Positions 13,289 to 25,682 of a stretch of 64,000 bases of DNA are shown one piece after another (within the stretch, counting starts at the first letter, position 1; each line of letters starts with the position of its first letter). The translations under genes were made by a program, and so were the position numbers. Location: NCBI GenBank assembly GCA_905250115.1, contig CAJNOI010000030.1, forward strand, positions 233,451 through 297,450, written 5' to 3'. The notes under the pieces are model-generated. The model made no database searches. It had not been told where the DNA came from and was given only the letters and a program-made list of their open reading frames with translations. Origin of the DNA: Adineta steineri (lineage: Eukaryota; Rotifera; Eurotatoria; Adinetida; Adinetidae).

Positions 13289-15499
13289 ATGATGCGTTCA
13301 ATTTGCTTGCTGATTCTAACAACAACTGTTATCAATACTACTTGTACAACACGTATTGGACGTATTTATAATGCAATGTATGTCTCTAACGATACGAGCA
13401 TAGTTATGACATACGAAAATACATGTTCCGAATGTATTTGTTATGCATTCTTCTCTGATATATATTCATTGTATATGGGATTGAATTGCTATACAAATAA
13501 TCAAACGTGTCATTTATTTGCCAATTTCTCTTCGACATCATTAGTAGAAGATATTAACTCAACGTTTATATTTATTCAGCTGCCAACATTCGAAAGTATA
13601 ATAACAGGTAATTAAACGTCTCTTATATTTCGAAAGTTATAGTATATAGTATTGAGGATGTGGGTGTGAATGAAGGTATCAGTGAAAAAGAAATATCTAC
13701 ACCCACATTCACTTTGGATAGTTTTGGACGAACTACTTTGAAAAATACCTAATCATTGAGGAGACGAGTTCAGTTGCTGAATTCTCGTGTTGTGTACAGA
13801 ATCGGTCGGACCCGAACAGAGTGCCTATTGTATACAGATCACCGTATTCTTATCGAAAGAAAAAAACATTTATTTAATGATAGCGAGGTAAAAAGAGCAG
13901 AAGTTTTTTCTCAAAGACGAAGATAAATTAGCTGAATAGAAAAGCATTTCTTTCTAATGGTCTAATCTGATTGGCTAGGCAGGAGTTTTAACCATGTTAT
14001 GTTACCCTATTTTTTAGTGCCTTCAACGGAAACAACGATTTCATCAACAACAACGATAACGATATCTTCATCAACAACAATAACAACTACAACATCATCA
14101 TCATCATCATCATCAACAACAACAACAACATCATCATCATCGACAACAACAACAACATCATCATCATCGACAACAACAACAACAACAACGACACTAAACC
14201 GTAAGTGATCGACTGAATGATGATTACGTTTCACAGATGTTCAACAGAGGATGGCTTTTGCAAGATGTAAAAGATTTTTTTTTCTAAAGTTTGAAGTATC
14301 TTAAACCCAAGGAACTTTAACAAATTAAATTCAGAAAAACGTCCTAAAAATGATGAAAATCTTGAGAGTAGGTGTGAGTAACCGAGAAACACAACACTTT
14401 ATACCTAGCTACCCACATCTTTTGCATATGTTTAAAAAAAACTTCTATTTTACAATAGCACAAAACAACATGACATTTACGGCGCAAAAACCAATTTCCT
14501 GTCCTGGAGGTCCGTGGAGTGTGGTTGTTCGTGATGTTAATAACGACAGCACACCGGATATTATTATCGCAAACATTGATAATAACACTATCCTTATACT
14601 CTTTAACTCGGGCAACGGCACATTCCCTGTACAAAAAACTTACTCAACTGGCGCCAACCCTTATAGCGTGGTAGTTATTGATATTAATAATGATAGCAAG
14701 CCCGACATTATTTACTCAAACAGTGGAGGTGACAGCATTGGTTTTCTCCTTAACAAGGGTAACGGCTCATTTGGTCTACAAACAACTTATTCAACTGGTT
14801 TGGATTCGCAGCCCCGTGGTGTGTCAGTTATTGATATCAATAATGATAACAAACCCGACATCGTTGTCGCACTTTTTTTTTTCTGACACCGTCGCTGTTT
14901 TCCTCAGTAAAGGCAACGGGACATTTGCTACACTAAAAACATATCCAACGGGTGCCTACCCGTATGGTTTATCAGTTGCTGATGTTAATAATGACAACAA
15001 ACCCGACATTGTTGTTGGAATCTATTTTGATGACATGGTTGGAGTTCTGCTCAACAAAGGCAACGGTACATATACTGCACAAACAAGTTATCCAGCTGGT
15101 ATCAATCCCCGCGATGTGAAAGTGATTGATGTCAACGGCGATAACAAATCCGATATTATTGTCGCAAACAATGGTAGCAATACCGTCGGTGTTTTCCTCA
15201 ATAAAGGTAACGGCACATTTGCTGCACAAATAAGTTACTCAACTGGCTTTATGCCGTACAGCGTCTCAGTAGTTGATATTAATGGTGACAGTAAACCCGA
15301 TATTATTGTCCCAAATTATGGTGATAATAATGTCGGTGTTCTTCTCAACATAGGCAACGGCACATTTGCAGCACAAATAACTTACTTAACTGGCACCGGT
15401 CCTCGCGGTGTAGCCGTTTTTGATGTCAATGCTGACAGTAGACCTGACATTATTGTTACAAACTATGACAATAAAACCGTCAGTGTTCTCTTGTCTTAA
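13289..15499 (+). CDS. Secreted Ser/Thr-rich FG-GAP (VCBS) repeat protein with one frameshift
   Basis: Exons 13289-13607, 14018-14200 and 14459-15499 join in phase 1. A signal peptide (MMRSICLLILTTTVINTTC) opens a Cys- and Asn-glycosylation-rich domain of about 100 residues. A Ser/Thr-only linker of about 60 residues follows, mucin-like and probably O-glycosylated. Then come about seven repeats of the FG-GAP/VCBS type, each with a calcium-binding-loop signature such as DVNNDNKPDI and a GNGTF turn, as in integrin alpha beta-propellers. The frame breaks inside a T10 run at 14873-14882. Upstream and downstream repeats lie in different frames, and repeat spacing fits if the run is one base too long. 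That could be a sequencing or assembly slip or a real lesion. Likely an extracellular adhesion or ligand-binding protein. Palindrome copies lie in both introns. Confidence 0.8.
13652..13714. repeat. GT-rich palindrome copy in FG-GAP gene intron 1
   Basis: ttgaggatgtgggtgtg faces ctacacccacattcac, inside the intron 13608-14017. Confidence 0.6.
14030..14192. repeat. ACA/TCA trinucleotide-rich coding tract
   Basis: Alternating blocks of (tca)n and (aca)n encode the Ser/Thr linker of the FG-GAP gene. Long open frames on the opposite strand here are by-products of the repeat. Confidence 0.8.
14360..14420. repeat. GT-rich palindrome copy in FG-GAP gene intron 2
   Basis: cttgagagtaggtgtgag faces tacctagctacccacat, inside the intron 14201-14458. 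Confidence 0.5.
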
Positions 15500-16356
15500 T
15501 GAAACAGTTTCACAAACTTAATTCTTGTTTCTTTGATCAAAGACAGAATCAAATAAAATAAAATAATTTCCTTTCTTGTCGTCGGATCATATGTCAAAGG
15601 ACAAGAAGCAACATTTATCTAAAGATTTTTAGGTTCTAGAAATTCGAATCTATCATTTGTTTTTTTTGCAAAGAATATCTACGAGATAGAAAGTGATTTC
15701 CTCAATTGAAGGAAGAGTCATATACAGAGAATTAACATATTTGTCACGGATCGGCTATGGATGCGAGTGATATGAAGATAATATAATTATATTGAAGACG
15801 AGATATGATCGATGATGCTTTACACAGTGAGCTTCGAGTATTGAATCTTAGCTATCAAAAAAGATCGTCTGCTGATTTGAAGGGTATGGGTGTAGATACG
15901 ATATAAATATAATACGCTCACCCACACTCTAAAATAAAATATTTCATTAAACCTATATGTACTTAGCTAAATAAATCAATATGCTGGATTTTTTTACATA
16001 AAACAGCGAAGTACTCTATATGAAACGACAACTATTCATTGTGGTATTCAGATTGAACCAGGAGTATAACTTATCTATACTTAAAATTCCTGAGTTTTTA
16101 CAATCTTTTCTATTTTGATTACTTTGTGTATCTCATGAAATAACTAAATAGAAGAGTGCCTCATTTAAAACTAGAATGCATAGGATTAAACGATATTCTG
16201 TATTAATATTAAAAATGTTTCAACTTTTACTTTAGTAAATTAACAGATCGACACATTTGAAAAAGTTCAGATTTGTGACTTTCAATTTATTTATTAGTGC
16301 AATCTAATTCTACAATGGTTGATAGGAAATGAAAAAAAAAGACCGATAAGTTCTGT
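15500..16356. other. Intergenic region between convergent genes
   Basis: 3' flanks of the FG-GAP and P-type ATPase-like genes. Holds one palindrome copy; nothing else recognised. Confidence 0.5.
15877..15932. repeat. GT-rich palindrome copy, 15.9 kb
   Basis: ttgaagggtatgggtgtag faces gctcacccacactct. Confidence 0.6.
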
Positions 16357-19300
16357 TTACCATGCAATACGCGCTACAAAACTACGTGGACGTTTGCGTA
16401 TATACAATTTTCGTAATTCATCAATAATTAACCAGAGCATACCGAAACCAAGTGTTGGCATGATATATTTCGGTGGTACTCTACCGGTACCTAAAATACG
16501 ATTAAACCAACTGATCTGTGTAAAAAATAATTGAATAGCAATGGATATGATCATAGCACCGAAAACATATAAATTTTGACCTTTACCCCAAAGTGGATTA
16601 TGTTGAAGAATCGATGCATATCGAGTACGTGTTGCAAAAAAATTAAAAAATTGAAAAAGACACATCGAGCAATAGTAAACAGATTGTGCTACATTATTCA
16701 TCGATTGTAATTCGTCCGTTGTATAGGGAGTAGTGCCATTAAGGCCGAAGTTTTCATAAGTAAGTAAGAAAGATTGGAGCGGTACACCGTTATCAATCCA
16801 ATAATAACAAAAGCAAAAGAAAGCTGTAAAACATTCGACATTTCCAACAAATAAATAAGCATGAATAAGAAGTTTTGTATTAAGTAGATGATCTTTTCCA
16901 CGAATTGATGGTGGTCGAGACATAATATCACGTTCAGGCTTTTCTGTTACTACTGCTAATGACATAACCACATCTAAATAAGAAAAAATATCAAATGAAG
17001 ATATTAAATAATATGAAAGTACTGATTGACTATACCGTTGAGCATACAGAAAACTGTTGCCCACAATGCAGACAAAGCTAATGGCATACCAAACCATAAA
17101 TTAAAAAAAACGGGCCAAACTTGAGACCAAGAACCTAAGGAATAACCAAACAATTACTATAAAAAATTCGTTAAAAGATCTTTACCTCCAGGCAATAGAT
17201 AAATAGCTACTTTCTTCAAATTATCACTTAATAAACGACCTGTTTCAATAGCTTGTATAATCGATGAAAAATTATTATCGAGTAAGATCACATCACCAGC
17301 TTCTTTCGATACTTCTGTACCTGATTGCATGGCTATACCAATATGAGCACATTTAAGTGCTGGTGCATCACTAGCTCCATCACCTGTAACAGCGATAATT
17401 TCAGCACGTCGTTGAAATTCTGAAACAATATGCAATTTTTGTTCGGGTGTTACTCTTGCAAAGACCAATTCTTGATGAGATAAAACCCAATCCCATAGAA
17501 AATCATCCATAAAACCAATATCTGCTCCGGCAACCTATTATTAATAAAAACTTGTGATGTAAATCAAAAAGATAAGAAAGACTTACTACAATTCCATAGG
17601 GAATATATTCCATTTTAGTCGTTTGTGGAAGATTTGATTTCGGTTCACTAACCTGGTTTCGGCACGATGACCAAGCTCGTTTGTACCAAGGTAGTTTTTG
17701 ATCAGATTGAGTCTCATCAACATTAATCGGATCCTGACTATGTTTTTTGTTCTGATCTGGTCGTGTCAATTGATTAGGAATATGCCGATCGCATAATTGT
17801 TCATTTCGATACATATTAACAGCTGTTTGACCATTGTCATCTTTTTCAACTTTTAACGTATCCAAACCGTTTATTTCCGATATTTCTGGTGTTAAAATAT
17901 GAACTTGTTTTGCAATCGCTTTAGCTAAAGCTGGATGATCACCGGTAATCATGGCTACACGAATTTGAGCACGACGAGCTTTGAGAACAGCATCAGGCAC
18001 TTCCGATCGAGGTGGGTCAAGTAACGCGAAAAGACCAATAAAACAATAATCATTCGATGGAAATCCATTCAGATCTTCGATGTTGGTCAATAATCGTGAA
18101 CGTTGTTCTTCTTTGTATTGTTCCATCATTCGATTGTATTTTTCTCGAGTGAATCTTTGTTGACACATAGCGATGACACGATAACCATCTTTCCCTTGAA
18201 ATATTTAATTTTACAGAAGAAATTTTTTCAATTATATTGCTATTTTATTTATCTCACCTAGTTCTTCTTGTCGATGAGATAATGCTTGTTTCATTTCGGT
18301 CGTCAATGGTAAAATTTCATCATTATCGGTTTTATATGATGAACAACGTTGAATGACAATATCCGACGCACCTTTCATTATAATCAAAACGGTACGATCA
18401 CCTTCTAATACTGCCGGATCATTTGATTCAATTAGATTAGCGGATATCATGAATTTATTTGATGAATTGAATGGTAAAACTTTCAAACGAGAATTAACTT
18501 GACGTACAGCATCCATATCGACATAACATTGATCAACACATGCATTGTAAAGTGCTGTATCAACTTCATTACCTGCCAGACGCATTTTGGATTTCATTTT
18601 CGATAGATTTTCTTCAAGTGAATCGTCATGTACAATCTGTTTCTCAGCGTTACTACATAGACAGGCACCGAGAAGAAGATCACGAAATGCTTGAATTTTA
18701 ATTTCACTAGCAATGTTCGGAATCTTGTTCTTTTCATTATCATCATCTAACGATGGCATACGATGTGATGTATTCAAACTACCACTAGAAAGTCTTCGCA
18801 CAACCGAAACGGCGTCCGTTGATAGACTACGAGCTGTCTTAAACACTCCACTTGATACACGGCTAATCGTTTGAAAAAGAGTTTCAGTTGGAGCTGGTTC
18901 AGATTCTGGTATAGGTACTTTATATATACCATGTATATCCCATAAGAAATGAGTAACTGTCATCTTATTTTGGGTTAATGTGCCTGTTTTGCCAGTAGCA
19001 ACCACTGAGATAGAGTTAAAAATTTCCATTGTTTGTAAGCTTTTTACAATGACTCGTTGTCGATACATTTTTTTAGCCACAAATGTCAATACTAAAGTTT
19101 AAAAAATCGAAATGCAAATTTTTTATAGCACACTGGAAAGTGTCTCATCTATATTATAAAATGCTTATTTATTACTTACCGAGAGTTACAGCCGATGGCA
19201 AACCTAGAGGTAGAAATCCGACTGTCATGCCAATAGAATTGATAATATTTGCATTATAGAGAATAAAAGTATGATGAACTCGATTGAGCCATGCTGCCCA

Positions 19301-20288
19301 AGTGATCCACAAAATGATAATAGAGATAATAGTAGCGACAAAAATAAATAAAACAAAACGATTGACTTCACGATGTAGATTCGTAATATCATCACTCGAT
19401 TTGTCGCGTGATAATCGTGATATTTTACCGACAACAGTATTGTCACCAGTAGCAATGATCAACGCTTCACCAGTGCCTTGTTCGACTATTGACGAATAAA
19501 ATCCAATATTAGTTGATTCCATAAAATTTTCACTCGTACATTGAACTGTTGATATAACAGGTTTCGAGTTACCTGTTATTTCTGATATATTGATCTAGAT
19601 TTTTTGTTCAAAATGAAAAGATAATTTATTGTAAAATATTTACTTTCAATTCATCACATCTCAAAAATCGACAATCAGCTGGTATTTTTTCACCCGTATG
19701 AAGAAGAATAATATCACCTGGTACAATTTGTTCAGTCACTATTTGTTGTTCTTTATCATCACGTCGAACTGTTACAATTGTTGGTAATAAATTGGAAAAT
19801 GATGCCACAATTTTATATGATTTTATTTGTTGATAAACATTTAAAACCGAATTAAAAATGATAACTAAGAAAAGTACGACACCAAGTGCTAAATTAGTTA
19901 TCGATGGATTTGGTTCACCAAATGGTTTATAAGCTAAAAAAGTAAGAATACAGGCAATCCAAAGAATAATATTAAAACCAATGAATAATTCTTTGACAAG
20001 TAACCATAAATAGCTTGGTGATTTAGGTGGAGTAATTTTATTCGTTCCATATTGAACTTGTGCATCGATAACAGAAGCAGTTGATAAACCATCGTGTTGA
20101 TTTGTATGAAAACGTTGATAAAGGTCATCAAGAGGAATTATATGTACATCTTGTTCAAGATTAGATCTGTCGATAGTAGCCCATAGATCAACAGTCGAAT
20201 CTTTTCGTTCACTTGATAATTTAGAAATGTCGAGATTATTTCTGGAAGAGAATTTTTTCTCTTCGATTTCAACACCGTAATTATCCAT
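16357..20288 (-). CDS. P-type ATPase homologue (IIC-like) with key catalytic residues replaced
   Basis: Seven exons (20288-19644, 19594-19180, 19091-18258, 18194-17587, 17534-17186, 17134-17036, 16973-16357) join cleanly to 1188 residues. Domain order is that of a cation pump: N-terminal cation-ATPase domain, TM1-2, actuator, TM3-4, phosphorylation and nucleotide domains, TM5-10. Retained blocks: LPFNSSNKFM, KGAS, MITGDHPALAKAIA, TGDGASDAPALK and C-terminal helices with TEKPERDIMSRPP as in Na+/K+-ATPase relatives. Three hallmark residues are changed. The phosphorylation block reads VVATGKTGTLTQNKM (Asp to Gly). The actuator TGES reads ITGNSKPV (Glu to Asn). The TM4 PEGLP block reads FLPLGLPS (Glu to Leu). 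Such a protein should not form the phosphoenzyme, so it is probably a pseudo-pump with a regulatory, scaffold or lipid/ion-binding role. All exons are intact with no stop, which argues for selection rather than decay. Confidence 0.9.
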
Positions 20289-21543
20289 AGTTGAATTCTT
20301 CTAATACACGAACTCAATGTTCAAACATAACTTTTCACGGTGGTTCGCTACCTGAAATAGAATTATAAAATTTGTATAATGAAAACTGTTTAAAAAAATT
20401 ACAATCACCATCAACAAGAAATACCCTATATTCTTGTATATTCGTAAATTCATTCAAATATAAATAAGAGCTGAAAGGTAAGGATTTTGATGAAGGATGC
20501 ATGACTGCCCATTTCTCGTGATATTATTCAGATACTCATCTTTTCATTACATATGTACATGACAAGAAATAAATCAGAAATGTCTACCTGTATATACGCA
20601 CATGTGATACTTGTCAAAATATTTTTTTATCACTCGATAGTTATATTTGATCAATACACATTAAAAAGTCTCTATACCTGGATGATGAGAAGGCAAACTA
20701 TTATAAAATAGTTGAAAATATTTCATAATTATTGATATTGATTATCAAATTAAAAGTACCAGGATAAAATACTAAATAATCTACAAAAACGTTTTATTAA
20801 GATCTGAATGTTTGTGACAACTGACTTATTCTGTTTTTGTTCTATATTTGTAATGAAGGCTTTTTGTTTTTGTCGTCTATATGTTAATCTGATTGAGAAT
20901 GACGTTTGCTACCTAGACGTGATGTATGAATTATTTGTTCATCGATATTTTTTTTTAATATGTACAATTAATGCTTTTATTTAGGAAGAGAAGACAATAC
21001 TTGAGAAAGAAAAAAAAAACATAGAACGAATACAATCTATTATGTTTCTGATTCTTATATTGTATTGAAACGAGAATCAAATTGACAAACAAATTTTATT
21101 TGTAATTGATTTAAATTTAATTCATTATCATAGTTACACCATCTTTGTCAGAAATAATTTACTTTGGAATTAATGCACAATACACCATATTTCCAATTTC
21201 GATTATATGGACGAACACGATGATACGAAGATCTTTGTAGTTTTTTTTTATCAAAATTAAATTTGTTTTTAATTGAACTTAAATAAAAAGTGATTCAATT
21301 TCAATTGGTTTAAATCAAAATGAATGATCGACAATGAAAAATATAAGTAACTATATTTTATGATACATCATGTAAAAATACTGTTCAATTTTTATTTCGT
21401 TTTTCTTCTTTATCTTTTTTTATATTAAATATCAAAATGTTGAGTTTTGATGTGTGTCTTTATCTTATCGATAGTCATTTCAATCAACTTCATATAGAAT
21501 ACATTGATTGACTAACATTCACTGAATATCAAATTTAGAGAAA

Positions 21544-21604
21544 CTTGAGGGTATGAGTGTACATGTGAATATCAATTCTACTCTTATACCCACACCCACC
21601 CTAA
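21544..21604. repeat. GT-rich palindrome copy, 21.5 kb
   Basis: cttgagggtatgagtgtaca faces cttatacccacacccaccct. Confidence 0.65.
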
Positions 21605-21788
21605 AATTGTCTTCATCATGGAATTCATTATTAATTTTAGAAGTTGATTTTTTTATCAATCAATTCAGTATTACCATCATGATTGTGTGTATAATCATTT
21701 TTATTACTTTCTTATTGTATTTCAAGGTGACTAAATTAATAAAATTTCGATAATATTATGTGCTTTTGTCATGTTCTTATATATTCTC

Positions 21789-22150
21789 TTTCTCGTAGAG
21801 AAGGGTCCAGTAAACATAGATTGCTTGATTGCTTGTCTGTCCGCAGGGTCAAAAAAACATCGAAAATCGATTTTCTAGAAAAGACATTTCCAGAGGTATT
21901 TCGACGCAGGGACTTCGAATCTGATGTTAATTTTTAAATGTTTTTTAAAAAAAGCATTTTTTTAGACAAACGACCATTTTATTACAAAAAAAAAATTTTT
22001 GATATAAAATTTGACGAAATGGTTTTTAAGTTCGGGGAACACGAATCTGATGTTAGTGTTTGCAAGTTATACAAGCAAAAGGTCCCGTAGCATTGTAGAA
22101 CACCATTTCTACGAGAAAGAGCTAAGCGAGTTCTTAGACGAGCGTTACTT
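21789..22150. repeat. Dispersed repeat, copy 1
   Basis: Shares ordered blocks with 32201-32460: a start like tctcgtagagaag followed by ttgcttg and tgtccgca, a central cgaatctgat, and an end like tctacgagaaagagctaag followed by cttagacgagcgttactt. The tctcgtaga and tctacgaga blocks are inverted relative to each other, suggesting a non-autonomous DNA element or foldback unit. No coding capacity is seen. Confidence 0.6.
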
Positions 22151-22722
22151 GTATAATATCATGCGAAAAATAACAAGTTGGAATTTGAATTAAAATATTT
22201 ATATATATATCGTATTTCAATGAAACTTCAAAATTTTTCTTAAGACATTATGTAGTACTTATAGACTAGAAAAATTACCGAAATCTAAGGTAGATACTTG
22301 AAAAAATTCCTTATTAGTTTACTATAAAAGATTCGCAATAAAAAAAATTATTTTCGTCCGTGGATTTATTTAAAATTGAAAGCAAATAAAGCCAAAATGT
22401 CTTTAAAATAAACAAAATACGAAGTAAATTGCTAGGTTAATTATGAGAGTAGAATAATAAAATATAATTTATCATGTTAACTCATATTTTCACTATTGCT
22501 ATCCACTAATGAAATTAATAGGTCCTTCACCACTTGCAATAATGGAGAATATATCTGTTATATTAAGCCAATACGTTGTAGTTATTAAAATATATTTTGT
22601 TGCATTGTTAATGTATTGTTTAAAACAATATCGACCATTAACATCATCATTATCATCAGATCATTAAAATTATTATAGTAAATATATCCACTTATATTCA
22701 CAATGATTAAGTTAATATGAAA

Positions 22723-24278
22723 TCAGAAACTACCAATTCTATTCTTTAGATCAATTTTAATTTTCTTTGAATCTTCTCCTTGGCCAACACGGTGAGACAT
22801 TTCACAAAGAGCACAATCCAAAGTATGATTACTAGATCTTGCATAGTAGTCGAGTATGTTCTGGAAATTGTCGGAGACAGGTTCTTTTCGCCATTGATGA
22901 TAACTTTCATATAATGTTTTGTTTTTTGCAACACTTTTTATAAATATAGCTGCATCTTTTGGTGTTTCGAATTTTCTCAAATCGATTATACAATCTGTTC
23001 GACATGGTAACCAATCGTAAAAATTTGGAGCTCCAAGATAAATAGGTATACTTCCAGCTGCTAACGAATGCCATAATTTTTCTGATATATAATCATAAGT
23101 TAGACTATTCTCAATCGCGATAGTAAATAAATAATCTCTCGATAATGCTAGTTTTCCTGCTTCCCACTTATAAGTAGCAATATGTTTCAAAGTTCGATTT
23201 CGAGAGCCTTGAATTTTGACGATGTGCTCTGGTAACTGCCGAATCTTCTCTCCACAATTGCCGTAGTTATCGACATCAATATATTTCATCAACTTCTTCA
23301 TGTATTGGGTACGCCGTGATTTTGCATTACAATTACTGTTCATCCACATAATTGGTGCTCTAATATATGATGTATTAATCGTTTTGTTTTGTCTGATGGA
23401 TTTCTGATAAATTAAAAATACTAGAACTAATTCATTTGTTACTTCATATCGTTTCTCGACAATTCACTTACCATTAATAAATTAGTCCAATAAACATCTG
23501 ACATATTAACAGAATGAATCAGTTTTTTACTGCTCATTGTTTCTTGAAATGATAATCTTTGTGAAGTGAACTTCAGTTGTTCAACATACGAGAAAAGATG
23601 AGGACGTGGAGGAAAATCATAAATTGATCGATCATAACCAAAAGTTACATCAAACAATTTTAATTTGTCACGATCAGCCATCCACGGATAATAAATAATA
23701 GGTTCATAATTGAATTCGAATCCCCACATACTACTACAACTTCGATATTGATTATTTAAGACACTTATGTATGCATAGCTTGAAAATGGTAAGTCAGGAT
23801 CAGCAATGAGCGATGGATAGGAATATTTTTCAGATTTACTAAGAAATAAATCCAATGAAAAGCCACGTTTACATTCGAAATATGCTTGATTTTGTCTATT
23901 ATAGCTACATTTAACATCTTCTAATGTTGTACGTGATGAGTATATCACATGACATGGTAAACGAGCATAATTATTCATTCTATACTGTTGATACAAAGCC
24001 TTAGCTAGGAATTGTAATTCAACTGGTATGTCACACCATAGTGTCTCATCTTTCTTTAACGACTTGAGTTCTTGTTCGATAATTTGACGCCATTTATACA
24101 GATCAAATATATATTTTATTGATTGATTGTCTTCACGTTTCATCGACTCACAAAAATAGGTTTTTCGTCTGATAAAATTATACCAAATAAAATATATAGA
24201 TATAATTAAAACCATCAAACTAATAAGACACATAATTTTGAGAAACAATTTTCTTGATCTTCTTTTATGATATCTCAT
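22723..24278 (-). CDS. Alpha-1,3-fucosyltransferase (GT10), type II Golgi enzyme
   Basis: Exons 24278-23472 and 23403-22723 join in phase 0 to 495 residues. A short basic cytosolic tail is followed by one membrane anchor (about residues 14-32), a stem, and a lumenal catalytic domain. The GT10 donor-binding signature is clear: AIENSLTYDYISEKLWHSLA followed by GSIPIYLGAPN. Upstream FDVTFGYDRSIYDFP matches the region around the usual 'TYRRDSD' block. It transfers fucose from GDP-fucose to GlcNAc-containing glycans in the Golgi lumen. The acceptor is not predictable. Length is somewhat above the 350-450 residues common in animals because of a longer stem. Confidence 0.88.
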
Positions 24279-25671
24279 ATTTATGTGTCAAATAATCTGA
24301 AAAACTGAGAAGAGAAACGTAAATAATCGAATAAAAATTAATCGATTCGATACTGTAACGACAAACGTGTACTATACACCAACTGACCTTTATTTTACTT
24401 ATTTCTCTTCTTTTTTATATCAATAGCTTGACTACGCTTCATCACATAATCAACGGGAGACGAACACGAACATAGTACATATTATATGAACATTTAAAAT
24501 GATAGATAGAGAACATATGGGACAATCGAGGGATCATTCACATTAACATGTGGAGATATTTATACACTGATCTAATCGTTGATAGATATTATATACATTA
24601 ATGTCATAATATAAATTAAAGTGTTTATATCTTAAATGTTTTTCTTCTATCATTCATTTGATCAGAAGATCTGTTGCATAGAATTATAAATAATCGAAAT
24701 TTAAAACTGAAGATAAGTAGTGGTGTATGAACGACTAAAAGTAGAGATAGAAAGTATATTTTTTTTGTCAAGTTATTTCATTCTTCCTGTATTCTCGCTC
24801 TCTAGCACAATGAAAAATGACTATATTTATTTGATTTTTAAGAATTCTTCTTAGAAATATTGATTAATTTACAAAGTTAACTCATTTGATATACTTCTAT
24901 TAACGAACTGATGATCGATTCGTATATCTAATTACATATTATTATAATGAAATATGTTCATTACAGTTGTCATGTGATAATGTTTATAAATATGCTTTAA
25001 TTATTTTCCTGTTTAAAATGAAGAATCTCATTATTGTTTCTTTTTCCTGAATATATTTGAAGAGTCTGGTTCTTCCATGCAGAATATCATAAATCATAAA
25101 ACATGACAATATATTTTGTAGGTTTATTATTGCCCTAGAAAAAAACTTTAAAAAATATCTCCATATATGGAAGTTGAAGTCTGATTATTACAAAATAAAT
25201 TAATCAATATTAAAATGATACAGATAGCTCATCATTTGTATTTTTCAATAAACTGAGAAGATAATACATCAATATCGATTGATAATATTCTATAAAGTAA
25301 AGAGTTATTTGTATGTGTTCATAAATGTTTTTCTATTAATATATGTTTGTTTATGAATAAAAATATAAAACTTGATCAAATACTTGTGTAAGTAGTCACA
25401 AGAGTTCTAGAAAAAAAATGAGAAACACAAAAAAAAGAAAACATAATTATTTTTATTATTTTATTTGTTCGGGTAAGTTGTTAAGAAAACTAGATCAATT
25501 GCAACCAGAATTCATCTATTATCAAATATTTGTAAATATTTATTCGCTCTAAATAAAATATTCTTATGGGTCTTTTTGATCTATTTCTAACATGTTAAAC
25601 TTGAGCTTTTCAAACTTCATAAACAAAATGAGAATTTTATATTGTTTTATTTTAAAAAATCTATCTTCTAG
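24279..25671. other. Very AT-rich intergenic region between divergent genes
   Basis: About 1.4 kb, no coding exon seen. It contains the promoters of the fucosyltransferase and the first paralogue. Ends with an acceptor-like tatcttctag (AG 25670-25671). Confidence 0.5.
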
Positions 25672-25682
25672 AAAATATTGTC

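Larger units (their letters stand above)
20289..22722. other. Intergenic region
   Basis: Upstream flank of the P-type ATPase-like gene and downstream flank of the fucosyltransferase. Holds a palindrome copy and a dispersed repeat (both listed). No supported gene. Confidence 0.5.

Noticed and set aside
14007-14234. Long minus-strand frame rich in Val/Asp opposite the FG-GAP linker
   Set aside because: It is the antisense of the ACA/TCA trinucleotide tract, with no splice context or composition of a real protein.
21553-22193. Two open frames of 60-66 codons
   Set aside because: They run through a palindrome copy and a dispersed repeat respectively, and composition follows the repeats.
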